Shown here in pieces: positions 15,178-23,950 of a stretch of DNA of 49,606 nucleotides. Location: the NCBI GenBank assembly GCA_944392975.1, contig CALXYN010000010.1, forward strand, positions 1-49,606, written 5' to 3'. The stretch comes from an uncultured Spirochaetaceae bacterium. Its GTDB lineage: Bacteria; Spirochaetota; Spirochaetia; Sphaerochaetales; Sphaerochaetaceae. Within the stretch, counting starts at the first letter, position 1; every line of letters begins with the position of its first letter. Position numbers and translations under genes: made by a program. Below the pieces are notes generated by a model that saw only the letters and a list, made by a program, of their open reading frames with translations, had not been told where the DNA came from and made no database searches.

Positions 15178-17028
15178 TTAGCTGTTTTTATCAGCTTTAT
15201 CATTAACCATTTTACAGAATGGTTCGTAATTGTATCCAGTCCACTCCATTCCGAGAGCACCGGAGAATTCCAGTAAATTGAGTCTGACACCGTGAACGAC
15301 AACAGACAGAATACCCATAACAAGGTTAAGAAGATGCCCGACAACAATAATTGCAATTCCGACGGGAATAAGCGCGCCGGAGAGCATCCCCTCTGCCATC
15401 CCATTGAACGACTGTGCTATCGCAAGCGAAGCCATGCCTACCGCAAAAAGCCTTATGTAACTCATGATATTGGAGAAACATGAAATGGTATCAAGGAACG
15501 TTGTAAAAAAACCTGCAAGGCTTGCTTTGAGACCATCAAGGAATTTCACACCCGGTCCCTGTGCCGAGAAACAGCAGACAAGGACGAAACCAAGGGCAAT
15601 ACCGCCAATGATAATGCCAAATGGCACTGCCTGTCCGATAACAAGGTACAGAGCCATAAGGTAGAGCATCACGACATCTATGAACCACCCGGCTTCCGCC
15701 ACGAGCGACAAGTCCTTTTCCTTTGCTTTCCTGACTATGTTCATCACTCTGGCAAGTCCCAGCTGGACTGCTCCAAGAATGAAGCAGAACTTCATCAGCA
15801 TGTTCTGTGCCCAGACTGAATCCACACCGACGACTTCAGGGAAGTTTGTAATGGCAGGAACAATGAATATCTTCAGGAATGGAAGATGATTGAGCACGGC
15901 TTCTGAACCAAACCATGTTCCAGTCATTGCGCCCCATATAATGGTCACCACGGAAAGCACGTAAAGAAGTATGTTGATATCGGAGGCCTTCTTTGATTTG
16001 ACATGCATTATAATTGCAGCAATCAGGAATATCAGGCCATAACCTCCATCGCCGATAATCATTGCAAAGAAGAGTGCGAAGAACACAAGAAAATATGATG
16101 AGATATCATACTCTCTGTAACCCGGAACTGTTCCAAGAATATCAAAAATTGGTTTTACGATTCTCGTGATGCCCTTGTATGCAACAAGAGTTGGTGGATT
16201 GTCATCTTCTGACGGTTCAGAAATCGAGTATGCGAAAGATTCACTCTTTGCAAACCTTATGAAATCCTTCTCGCATTTTTCTGGAATATATCCCTGGAGA
16301 TAGATGATATCATCACCATTCACAGTTGCGCTCACACGTTCAAATGTTATCTTCTCATCCCATTCTGCGATGACAGCCTTATATGACGGGATATACTCCG
16401 CTCCAAGCCTTATCTTCTCGCCAAGCTCCTTCAGCTCCTCTTTCTCTGAAAGAAGTTCTGCATCAATTTCGGAAAGATTCTTTTCTGGAAGATCAAAACG
16501 CTGAGCGGCAATTTCCGCTGGCATTTCAGAATTTACAAGAGCGACAGCCCTTCCCTTTCCATTATAAGCGATAGGAATATAGCGGATACTCTCATCTGAT
16601 CGCAGTTTCTCCTCATCCTTTTTTCCGATTGTATAAAGGGAAAGAGAAATACCATCTGCGGAAAGTGCCTTCAGTTCTTCTGGATTGAAATCCCCGAAAG
16701 GTGCAATTCGCTCCCTTTCATTCTGCAAGAGAATGATGCTGTCTTTCAGTTCTGACTCTCTTTCGACAGCATTTTTCAAGGAAACATGGACCTTTTCAAA
16801 ATCAGAAGATGAGAGCAATTTCTCCTTTCTTTTTTTGTCACCGCGTTCCTCTAGAATCTGCAATATATGCTGATATTCTCCCCTTTTCTCCTCATAATCA
16901 GAAGACAATGGAGATTTTCTTACCATATCAGTTACATGCATCACACCTGCATTCCGGAGCGATTCAAGAAGCCGCTGCTTTCCTTCAGCAGATGCAAGGA
17001 TGACAACTTTTTTCATTTTCTCAATCAT
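15178..17028 (-). CDS. ntpI: V-type ATP synthase subunit I (stator a-subunit)
   Basis: Membrane stator that lines the ion half-channels. The 616 residues have a soluble coiled N-terminal half ([32 protein letters not shown] is typical), then from about residue 310 a seven-to-eight helix membrane half. That half contains YFLVFFALFFAMIIGDGGYGLIFL and the late helix FSNIMSYIRLFAVGMASLAIAQSFN with the essential arginine. NLLEFSGALGMEWTGYNYEPF is the usual end. It overlaps subunit D by one base. Confidence 0.95.
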   Translation of the reverse strand: MIEKMKKVVILASAEGKQRLLESLRNAGVMHVTDMVRKSPLSSDYEEKRGEYQHILQILEERGDKKRKEKLLSSSDFEKVHVSLKNAVERESELKDSIILLQNERERIAPFGDFNPEELKALSADGISLSLYTIGKKDEEKLRSDESIRYIPIAYNGKGRAVALVNSEMPAEIAAQRFDLPEKNLSEIDAELLSEKEELKELGEKIRLGAEYIPSYKAVIAEWDEKITFERVSATVNGDDIIYLQGYIPEKCEKDFIRFAKSESFAYSISEPSEDDNPPTLVAYKGITRIVKPIFDILGTVPGYREYDISSYFLVFFALFFAMIIGDGGYGLIFLIAAIIMHVKSKKASDINILLYVLSVVTIIWGAMTGTWFGSEAVLNHLPFLKIFIVPAITNFPEVVGVDSVWAQNMLMKFCFILGAVQLGLARVMNIVRKAKEKDLSLVAEAGWFIDVVMLYLMALYLVIGQAVPFGIIIGGIALGFVLVCCFSAQGPGVKFLDGLKASLAGFFTTFLDTISCFSNIMSYIRLFAVGMASLAIAQSFNGMAEGMLSGALIPVGIAIIVVGHLLNLVMGILSVVVHGVRLNLLEFSGALGMEWTGYNYEPFCKMVNDKADKNS

Positions 17029-17642
17029 CAGCTCACCTTCACTAGCTTCTTCTTGGCTATCTTTCCTCGGACAACAGCGGAAGTCTGCTGATCCTGAAGA
17101 TAGATACCGATCACTCTGATATTCTCTTTCGTCTCAGGTATCTTTACCTTCTCGAAGAGATTGACGCGCTGAGTAGTCGTTCTCAGTTCTTTGGAAAGAA
17201 GCTCTATTCGCTCCTCAAGCGTAGAAACAAGCGCATCATACTTTGCTATGTTCTTCAGCTCCTCCAGAGCCTTATCGACCCAGAGAGGATAATAATTCAA
17301 ATCGTATTCGATTCTCTTGAAAACAAGCTCTTTGAAGACAGGAACTTCCACACCTGCAATATTGCCTTTCTCCTTCTCTATTCTGTCGACAACCACAAGG
17401 GAAGAGATTGAACGTTCAGGAGGAAATGCAGCATTGCCACCATACACTGCTATCCAGGAAGAAATCGCATCTACAGCTTTCTTCTGCTCCTCCTTAAGCT
17501 TCCTGATTTCATTCTCAGCTTCCCTGATGACTATCTGAAGCTGCTGTTTCTTCAACTGAAGCGTTGGAAGATAGCGCTGATATTGCCGGAGAGAGTCCTT
17601 CTGCTTCTTCTGCTCATTTTTCGTAAGCTTTACAGCCATCAC
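17028..17642 (-). CDS. ntpD: V-type ATP synthase subunit D (central stalk)
   Basis: Coiled-coil rotor shaft linking the A3B3 head to the ring. The 204 residues begin [35 protein letters not shown] and end with a second long helix ([39 protein letters not shown]), the two-helix hairpin expected of the family. It overlaps subunit B by 4 nt. Confidence 0.95.
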   Translation of the reverse strand: MMAVKLTKNEQKKQKDSLRQYQRYLPTLQLKKQQLQIVIREAENEIRKLKEEQKKAVDAISSWIAVYGGNAAFPPERSISSLVVVDRIEKEKGNIAGVEVPVFKELVFKRIEYDLNYYPLWVDKALEELKNIAKYDALVSTLEERIELLSKELRTTTQRVNLFEKVKIPETKENIRVIGIYLQDQQTSAVVRGKIAKKKLVKVS

Positions 17643-18937
17643 TTCTCCTTAGGCCAATATGTTTCAATCAGATCAGAACGAAGTCCTGTCTCATTTGGTT
17701 CGAAACATGAAGCAAGAATTCTCCACCCCTCATCAAGAGCTTCTTCCAGAGGGATGTTGACACTCAGGTCCATCAGCTTCTCTTCAAAAAGCGCACCATA
17801 TTTCAAAAGCTTCTCATCCCAGTCCGTCATCATGAAGCCCATCGACCGCTTCTCCAGAGAATCCTTATAAGCTGCATAGAGTTTAATCATGGCATCCATG
17901 AGAGAACGGTGATCGGAGCGGGTGTCTTTGTTCACATTCTGCTTCAGACGTGAAAGGGATCCGAAAGGTTCAATATGGCCACCACGGAGGTAATACTGCC
18001 CCTCTGTGATATATCCGGTGTTATCCGGAACCGGATGAGTGACATCATCACCAGGCATAGTGGTGACACCAAGAATCGTTACAGAACCGGCACCTTCAAA
18101 ATCGACAGCTTTTTCATATCTGGATGCCAGTGTGGAGTAAAGATCGCCAGGATAACCTCTGTTTGAAGGAACCTGATCCATTGTAATTGCCATTTCCTTT
18201 TCTGCATCACAGAAGTTTGTCATATCTGTAAGAAGAACAAGCACACGCTTTCCATCAAGCGCAAAACGTTCAGCAACGGCAAGTGCAAGATCCGGAACAA
18301 GCGTGCATTCAACAGTTGGATCGGATGCAGTATGAATGAACATTATCGTTCTCGACATTGCGCCTGATTTCTCAAGCACGTTGCGGAAGAAAAGGTAATC
18401 ATCATATTTCAGTCCCATTCCACCTAGAACAATGATATCTACATCAGATTGCATAGCAATACGTGCAAGCAGTTCGTTGTAAGGTTCACCTGAAACGGAG
18501 AAAATAGGCAACTTCTGAGATTCAACAAGCGTATTGAAAACGTCAATCATCGGAATACCTGTACGTATCATATTCTTCGGCATGATGCGCTTTGAAGGAT
18601 TAACAGACGGTCCTCCGATATCAATCATATTGCCCTCTAATTCTGGGCCGTTATCACGGGGTTTACCAGCTCCATCGAATACACGGCCAAGAAGATCCTC
18701 GGAATAGCTGACACGCATCGGCACACCAAGGAAACGAACACTGTCTCCGGTAGAAACACCCTGTCCGCCTTTGAATACCTGAAGGGAGACTTTATCACCA
18801 TCAAGCTTTATGACATTGGCATATCCAGTACCCTGAGAAGTCGTGACTTCTACCAGATCCTGATTGCGTACTCCCTCGGCACGGACAGTGATGACATTAC
18901 CGACGATGGATTCTATTTTCGTATATACCTTCTGCAT
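17639..18937 (-). CDS. ntpB: V-type ATP synthase subunit B (non-catalytic)
   Basis: Non-catalytic head subunit forming the A3B3 hexamer. The 432 residues have the beta-barrel start ([19 protein letters not shown]) and no P-loop, as expected. The segments [58 protein letters not shown] and [25 protein letters not shown] are typical of B subunits. It begins directly after the subunit A stop. Confidence 0.96.
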   Translation of the reverse strand: MQKVYTKIESIVGNVITVRAEGVRNQDLVEVTTSQGTGYANVIKLDGDKVSLQVFKGGQGVSTGDSVRFLGVPMRVSYSEDLLGRVFDGAGKPRDNGPELEGNMIDIGGPSVNPSKRIMPKNMIRTGIPMIDVFNTLVESQKLPIFSVSGEPYNELLARIAMQSDVDIIVLGGMGLKYDDYLFFRNVLEKSGAMSRTIMFIHTASDPTVECTLVPDLALAVAERFALDGKRVLVLLTDMTNFCDAEKEMAITMDQVPSNRGYPGDLYSTLASRYEKAVDFEGAGSVTILGVTTMPGDDVTHPVPDNTGYITEGQYYLRGGHIEPFGSLSRLKQNVNKDTRSDHRSLMDAMIKLYAAYKDSLEKRSMGFMMTDWDEKLLKYGALFEEKLMDLSVNIPLEEALDEGWRILASCFEPNETGLRSDLIETYWPKEK

Positions 18938-20662
18938 TTACTTTCTCCTCTCCTGGAAATACGACAGGACTTCCTTCTTTCTTTCTTCTGCCTTTGGGTC
19001 GTCATCAGCTGTACTGTTCCAATCCAGGAAACGCTGTCTGAGCTCATTGAAGAAAGCTCTTACATCTTTTTTGTCAGTAAATGAAAAATCTGAATTAAGG
19101 ATGTCATAAAGAACGGAGAAAGCAAGCTTCTGCCTTTCTACGGAAACCATGGCATCGACAGGGTCAAAAGAGTTCTGCTGAAGATATACAGAATCTATGA
19201 ACTCGCCTTTCTGATAAATCACATAATCATCAAGGCTTGTTCCCTCCTCGCCTACAACCTTCATCATAGAAGCAACTTCATTTCCCCTTCTCAGGAATGA
19301 ATAGGCTTCATCAACCTTCTTCTTTTCGATGATTCCTGTATATTTTGACCAAGAATCAAGAGAATCGATAGCAGGATATTTTCTCGCATCAGAGCGTTCC
19401 CTTGATAGACCATGAAAAGCTCCAACAACCTTAAGTGTGGCCTGAGTTACAGGTTCTTCGAAGTTTCCACCGGCAGGAGATACTGTACCGCCGATGGTTA
19501 CAGAACCATAAGAACCATCACGGAGCCTTACCTTTCCAGCTCTTTCATAAAAACCGGCAATCCTTGATTCAAGATAAGCAGGGAATGCTTCATCTCCAGG
19601 AATCTCCTCAAGACGGCCAGACATCTCTCTCATTGCCTGAGCCCAGCGTGATGTACTATCTGCAAGAAGAAGAACATCAAGCCCCATGTTCCTGTAGTAT
19701 TCAGCCATTGTCACAGCTGTATAAACAGATGCTTCTCTTGCAGCAACAGGCATTGAAGAAGTGTTACAGATGATAATTGTCCTTTCCATGAGGCTCTTGC
19801 CTGTACGTGGATCGAGGAGTTCAGGGAATTCCTTTAGAATTTCAACGACTTCTCCTGCTCTTTCGCCACAAGCTGCTATGATAACGACATCCACGTCAGC
19901 ATTTTTCGATGTCAGATGCTGCAAGACAGTTTTCCCCGCTCCGAATGGTCCTGGAGTACAGTATGTACCGCCTTTTGCGACAGGAAGGAATGTATCAATG
20001 ACTCTGATTCGCGTGACCATTGGCTCATTCGGAAGCAACCGTTCCTCATAACCGCCGATTGCGACCTTCACCGGTTGCGTGATGATCATTGAAAGCTCTT
20101 TTACATCCCCTCTCTGATTCTCAATCGTACAGACAGTCTCATGAGAACGATGAAGACCTTTTCCGGCTATACTCTTTATTCTCCATTCACCCTGGAGAGT
20201 GAAAGGAACCATGATTCTATGAGTAAAAAGCCCCTCTGGAACTGTTCCAAAATAATCGCCGGCAATAACGGTATCACCAACTGATTTTACAGGAGTGAAA
20301 TCCCATTCCCTATCTGGAAGAGGATCCACATACACACCTCTTTCCAGGAAGAAGCCACATTTTTCTGCAAGCTCGGGAAGAGGATTCTGAAGACCATCAA
20401 AAACCTGGGTAAGAAGACCTGGGCCGAGTTCTACGGAAAGAAGTTCGCCTGTGAACTCAACATCATCTCCGACCTTAATCCCTCCAGTCATCTCATAAAC
20501 CTGAAGAGAGGCAATCCCATCTGTGATCCTGATGATTTCACTCTTTAGCTTCGTGTCGCCGACTGAGATGAAACCAACCTCGTTTTTTATTACCTGGCCT
20601 TCAAAAGCAACATTGACCATGTTCCCGTTGACACCAGTGACATGTCCTCTAGCTGATGGCAT
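18938..20662 (-). CDS. ntpA: V-type ATP synthase subunit A (catalytic)
   Basis: Catalytic ATPase subunit. The 574 residues hold the N-terminal barrel, the V-type bulge insertion (about residues 110-190), the P-loop GPFGAGKTV (238-246), ACGERAGEVVEIL, LLADSTSRWAQAMREMSGRLEEIPGDEAFPAYLESRIAGFYERAG, and a helical C-terminal domain. The gene lies 9 nt after the DUF2764 gene and abuts ntpB. Confidence 0.97.
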   Translation of the reverse strand: MPSARGHVTGVNGNMVNVAFEGQVIKNEVGFISVGDTKLKSEIIRITDGIASLQVYEMTGGIKVGDDVEFTGELLSVELGPGLLTQVFDGLQNPLPELAEKCGFFLERGVYVDPLPDREWDFTPVKSVGDTVIAGDYFGTVPEGLFTHRIMVPFTLQGEWRIKSIAGKGLHRSHETVCTIENQRGDVKELSMIITQPVKVAIGGYEERLLPNEPMVTRIRVIDTFLPVAKGGTYCTPGPFGAGKTVLQHLTSKNADVDVVIIAACGERAGEVVEILKEFPELLDPRTGKSLMERTIIICNTSSMPVAAREASVYTAVTMAEYYRNMGLDVLLLADSTSRWAQAMREMSGRLEEIPGDEAFPAYLESRIAGFYERAGKVRLRDGSYGSVTIGGTVSPAGGNFEEPVTQATLKVVGAFHGLSRERSDARKYPAIDSLDSWSKYTGIIEKKKVDEAYSFLRRGNEVASMMKVVGEEGTSLDDYVIYQKGEFIDSVYLQQNSFDPVDAMVSVERQKLAFSVLYDILNSDFSFTDKKDVRAFFNELRQRFLDWNSTADDDPKAEERKKEVLSYFQERRK

Positions 20663-20671
20663 ACCGACTCC

Positions 20672-21199
20672 TTAACCCTTTATATTTCCCTCGATAGCCT
20701 CATAAAGCCTATCGAACTCAGCCCTACCCTTCTCTTCATCAAACGCATTCATTCTCTCAAGTATCTGCAACTTGAGAGCATAAATCATCAATGCCTCAGA
20801 AGAAAAAGGAGAACCATTCTCCCGTGAAGTGAGAAAATCAAAATAGAGTGAAAGTACTGCTTTCTCCCCCTCCAGCGGGTCCTTGTTTTCAACAATATCT
20901 CTGGCGATGCTCTCAAAAGACTTGTCAACATTCCGCGAATATCCAGAGAATCCCAGATGCTCAGCCCTTACTGAAGAAAGCGCATTATCAAGCCTGTAAG
21001 CAAAATCCTGCCATTCCTTGACAATTGGCAGGGTCGCTTTATCATCCTTATGGTCAAAGACCGCAAATGTTAGGTTTTCATAATCACGCTTAGATAGCTG
21101 CTCTGCAGCTTTCTCCATGAACTCTGGATAGGATATCGGAATATCCTTGTCCGTTCTAAGCATCGGCAAGGAAGCTGCGAAATAGTAGTATTCCGCCAT
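20672..21199 (-). CDS. DUF2764-family V-ATPase operon protein
   Basis: A 175-residue soluble alpha-helical protein starting MAEYYYFAASLPMLRTDKDIPISYPEFMEKA. It is the protein that occupies the slot between subunits E and A in spirochaete and Bacteroidetes V-ATPase operons (the BB0095 position in Borrelia). The function is not established. The YYYFAASLPML start and helical length are reminiscent of subunit C/d, the ring-to-stalk adaptor, which has no other candidate here. Overlap of one base with ntpE and 9-nt spacing to ntpA support tight co-expression. Confidence 0.85.
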   Translation of the reverse strand: MAEYYYFAASLPMLRTDKDIPISYPEFMEKAAEQLSKRDYENLTFAVFDHKDDKATLPIVKEWQDFAYRLDNALSSVRAEHLGFSGYSRNVDKSFESIARDIVENKDPLEGEKAVLSLYFDFLTSRENGSPFSSEALMIYALKLQILERMNAFDEEKGRAEFDRLYEAIEGNIKG

Positions 21200-21783
21200 T
21201 ATCCGACAATCTCCTTAAGACTTTCTGAAAGATAAGGCAATATGAGTTTCACGCATTCTTCTGCTGAATAATCCACATATCCAGAACCATCTTTCTCAAC
21301 AATTCTGAAACCGGACGAAACAGACTGTGAAGAGCGTATTGTAATGCCCTTCTCTATTTCGGAAGCGAATATACTGGAGAGATTCTGACGAAGTGTTTCA
21401 AATTCTTTAGGAGAAACCTCCACAGCCTTTTCTGCCACATCATCTTTAAGCACTGTCTTGATAAGTGATACAAGAGCTTCTCCATCCATGGCCGCAGCGG
21501 CTTTATCGCGGAGAATCGCAGTATATTTTTCCTCGATACTCTTCTTCAGGAGAAGAGAAACATCCCTTGCAGCCTGCTTGATTGAGGCTTCAGCAGACGA
21601 TTTGCGAAGCATTGTTTCCTTTTCGCAATCGGAAAGAATACTGTCTCTCTCTTCTTCTGCCTTTTTGATTATCTGAGCTGCTTTTTCCTCTGCAGCCTTG
21701 ATGATTTCCTCGCTCTTAGCATTCGCTGTCTCTATTCCCTCCTTTCTGATGGAGGCAATAAGGTCCTGAATCTGCTGTTCCAT
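21199..21783 (-). CDS. ntpE: V-type ATP synthase subunit E (peripheral stalk)
   Basis: Peripheral-stalk subunit. The 194 residues begin with a long charged coiled coil (IQDLIASIRKEGIETANAKSEEIIKAAEEKAAQIIKKAEEERDSIL) and end in a globular head domain (ITIRSSQSVSSGFRIVEKDGSGYVDYSAEECVKLILPYL). It is the first gene of the operon, with ribosome site AGGAAG six bases before the ATG. No separate subunit G/H partner for the stalk is encoded nearby. Confidence 0.92.
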   Translation of the reverse strand: MEQQIQDLIASIRKEGIETANAKSEEIIKAAEEKAAQIIKKAEEERDSILSDCEKETMLRKSSAEASIKQAARDVSLLLKKSIEEKYTAILRDKAAAAMDGEALVSLIKTVLKDDVAEKAVEVSPKEFETLRQNLSSIFASEIEKGITIRSSQSVSSGFRIVEKDGSGYVDYSAEECVKLILPYLSESLKEIVG

Positions 21784-21814
21784 TCTAAACTTCCTAAATG
21801 AAAAACTAACGAAT

Positions 21815-21843
21815 ATTCTAAATCACAGTATAAGCAAAAGCAA
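21815..21843 (-). promoter_or_regulatory. Candidate V-ATPase operon promoter
   Basis: On the minus strand TTGCTT (21838-21843), a 17-nt spacer and TAGAAT (21815-21820, five of six). The predicted start leaves a short leader with the AGGAAG ribosome site of ntpE. Confidence 0.5.
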
Positions 21844-21847
21844 ATAA

Positions 21848-22201
21848 ATGATTGTCGAGAATATATATTTTACATATGATGAAACTGTGAAGTCGGATGA
21901 AATATTCTCAAGCCCCATACCAGTAAGGGGCATTATCGCTATCAGAAATCTGAAAACAGGGAAAACATATCTTGAAAAAACAGAAGACGCTGTAGCCTCT
22001 TTCCAGAAAGAAAGATTCAATCTGGACTTGTCGATGCATCCTTCTGCAGAACTTCAAAATGAATATACAGCGCTGGGTCTGGAGCTCTTTACAATTGAGC
22101 TCGATACCCAGGCTGAGAACGATGAGAATCTTGATTCCCTCCTGGAAAAGAGGAAAGAAGATTATAAGAAACAGGGAATCATGCTTTATCAAAAGCAATA
22201 A
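21848..22201 (+). CDS. Degenerate GIY-YIG domain protein
   Basis: A 117-residue protein whose middle aligns by eye with the small GIY-YIG nuclease family: [20 protein letters not shown] (28-47), [22 protein letters not shown] (56-77), then LFTIELD and a charged helical tail. The catalytic signature is eroded. The GIY tyrosine is Ile30, YIG reads YLE (41-43), and the arginine normally in the following helix is not in place. So the fold is probably kept while nuclease activity is probably lost. It runs divergently from the V-ATPase operon and overlaps the 3' end of udp by 23 nt. Confidence 0.75.
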   Translation: MIVENIYFTYDETVKSDEIFSSPIPVRGIIAIRNLKTGKTYLEKTEDAVASFQKERFNLDLSMHPSAELQNEYTALGLELFTIELDTQAENDENLDSLLEKRKEDYKKQGIMLYQKQ

Positions 22202-22955
22202 GGTTCCGGACGCCTTCAATTGCGACACGGATAGCTGGCTCCGTATCATGAAGCTTTGGATTATCCATTCCAAGCTTCTCCCTCTCCTGATTGCCAACGA
22301 CAAAGAATGCGGAGCCGCATCTGGCACCGAGTCTCGCAGCTATCGTGAAAAGTGCTGCACTTTCCATTTCCGATGCAAGTACTCCCAGTCTCTTCCATGC
22401 TTCCCATTTCTGATTCAGCTCATAGCTTACTGGCATCACATCAGGATCATGCTGGCCATAGAATGAATCCTTGCACTGGACAACGCCAAGGTGACTTTTC
22501 AGGGAAAGGCTGTCAGCAGCATTCTTAAGAGCTGTTACGACAAAATAATCTGCAACTGCAGGAAATTCTATCGGAGCATATTCGCGGCTTGTTCCTTCCA
22601 TTCGGACCGCACCTGTTGCGATGACAACATCGCCACCCATTACAGGAAGCGCAATTCCTCCGCATGTTCCCATTCTGATGAAGGTATCAGCCCCGCATTT
22701 ATAAAGTTCTTCCATCGCGATTGCCGCAGAAGGCCCGCCAATACCTGTTGACGTAACGGAAACAGGAACCCCTTCCAGTAATCCGGTATATGTCACATAC
22801 TCCCTGCTATCTGCCACAAGTTTCGCATCTGTAAGATGAGCCGCAATAAGAGGCACCCGTTTGGGATCGCCGGGGAGGATAACATAACGCCCTACATCTC
22901 CCTTTTTTATGTGGAGATGATACTGTATTCCGGTTCCATTCATGTAGTCTGACAC
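22179..22955 (-). CDS. udp: Uridine phosphorylase
   Basis: Pyrimidine salvage enzyme that splits uridine with phosphate to uracil and ribose-1-phosphate. The 258 residues show [27 protein letters not shown] at the phosphate site, [26 protein letters not shown], and [28 protein letters not shown], where the glutamate binds ribose. All are typical of the NP-I family, uridine phosphorylase branch. Uracil made here could feed the enlarged uracil phosphoribosyltransferase further along. The nucleoside preference is inferred. Confidence 0.93.
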   Translation of the reverse strand: MSDYMNGTGIQYHLHIKKGDVGRYVILPGDPKRVPLIAAHLTDAKLVADSREYVTYTGLLEGVPVSVTSTGIGGPSAAIAMEELYKCGADTFIRMGTCGGIALPVMGGDVVIATGAVRMEGTSREYAPIEFPAVADYFVVTALKNAADSLSLKSHLGVVQCKDSFYGQHDPDVMPVSYELNQKWEAWKRLGVLASEMESAALFTIAARLGARCGSAFFVVGNQEREKLGMDNPKLHDTEPAIRVAIEGVRNLIAFDKA

Positions 22956-23007
22956 AACTACCTCCTATTTAAGATCAGCATGTAAAAAATACATGATAAC
23001 ATAAAAA

Positions 23008-23032
23008 GAGCATTTGTCCATTTTTAATGCTC
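23008..23032. promoter_or_regulatory. 7-bp hairpin in the udp/EamA divergent spacer
   Basis: GAGCATT (23008-23014) pairs with AATGCTC (23026-23032). On the minus strand it is followed by TTTTT, a terminator-like layout. It lies upstream of udp, where no leftward gene precedes it, so an attenuator or operator role is as likely as termination. Confidence 0.3.
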
Positions 23033-23053
23033 AAAAACACTCAACATCTTTTT

Positions 23054-23071
23054 TGATTCTAGCTAGAATCA
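23054..23071 (+). promoter_or_regulatory. 18-bp perfect palindrome in front of the EamA transporter
   Basis: TGATTCTAGCTAGAATCA is a perfect palindrome ending 6 nt before the ATG at 23078, where a ribosome site should be and none is seen. It is a candidate repressor operator, or an RNA hairpin controlling initiation. Confidence 0.5.
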
Positions 23072-23077
23072 CATTCC

Positions 23078-23950
23078 ATGAAAGAACAAAAAGCCATACT
23101 TCTACTACTTTTGACTTCACTTATATGGGGACTTGCATTTGTAGCACAGTCCGTATCATCAGAGAGCGTCGGACCATTTACATTCAATGCAATCAGAATG
23201 ATCATTGGAGCCATTGTCCTCCTTCCTTTTGCGCTTCCTTACATTAAAAAACATAGAGGAGACATAGAATACTGGAAAAAGGCAATAAGGGGCGGAATTC
23301 TTTGTGGAATCTGTCTTGGAGCAGCATCTGTTGCACAGCAGACAGGAGTTGCCACATCAGGTGCGGGAAAAGGAGGATTCATCACATCCCTCTACATTGT
23401 CATTGTCCCTTTTATGTCAGTTGTCATCGGACAGAAAATCAGGAAAAGCATCTGGCTGAGTGCAATTGTTGCAATATGTGGAATGTACCTTCTGTCAATC
23501 GGAGAGGGTTTCACGATTTCATCAGGAGACCTGTGGCTCATTGCCTGTGCAATACTCTTCGCACTCCACATCATGGTAATCGATGCAACAGGAAAAGACG
23601 TGGATGGCATAATACTATCGTTTTTCCAGTTTCTCACAGCCGGTATTCTCTGTTCCTTTGGAATGATTGCAGAACAGCCGGAGATGTCAGCAATACTCAA
23701 TGCATGGCTTCCTATACTCTATGCAGGTGCTTTCTCCTGTGGACTTGCTTACACACTGCAGGTTATTGGACAGCGCTATGTACGTCCATCACGTGCAGTC
23801 TTTGCTCTCTCCCTGGAGAGTGTATGGGCCGCAATCGGTGGCGTTATCATACTCTCGGAAAAACTCTCAACAAAAGAGATAATCGGTTGTGTATTAGTCT
23901 TCCTGGCAGTACTCATTGCAGAGCTTGAACCTCAGAAGAGCTCAACATAA
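23078..23950 (+). CDS. EamA/DMT family transporter
   Basis: Ten-helix inner-membrane permease of the drug/metabolite transporter superfamily. The 290 residues hold two EamA repeats: LLLLTSLIWGLAFVAQSVSSESVGPFTFNAIRMIIGAIVL and DLWLIACAILFALHIMVIDATGK. The late stretch RYVRPSRAVFALSLESVWAAIGGVIILSEKLSTKEIIGCVLVFLAVLIAE is typical of the C-terminal repeat. The substrate is unknown. The 3' end overlaps convergent mutS2 by 19 nt. Confidence 0.9.
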   Translation: MKEQKAILLLLLTSLIWGLAFVAQSVSSESVGPFTFNAIRMIIGAIVLLPFALPYIKKHRGDIEYWKKAIRGGILCGICLGAASVAQQTGVATSGAGKGGFITSLYIVIVPFMSVVIGQKIRKSIWLSAIVAICGMYLLSIGEGFTISSGDLWLIACAILFALHIMVIDATGKDVDGIILSFFQFLTAGILCSFGMIAEQPEMSAILNAWLPILYAGAFSCGLAYTLQVIGQRYVRPSRAVFALSLESVWAAIGGVIILSEKLSTKEIIGCVLVFLAVLIAELEPQKSST

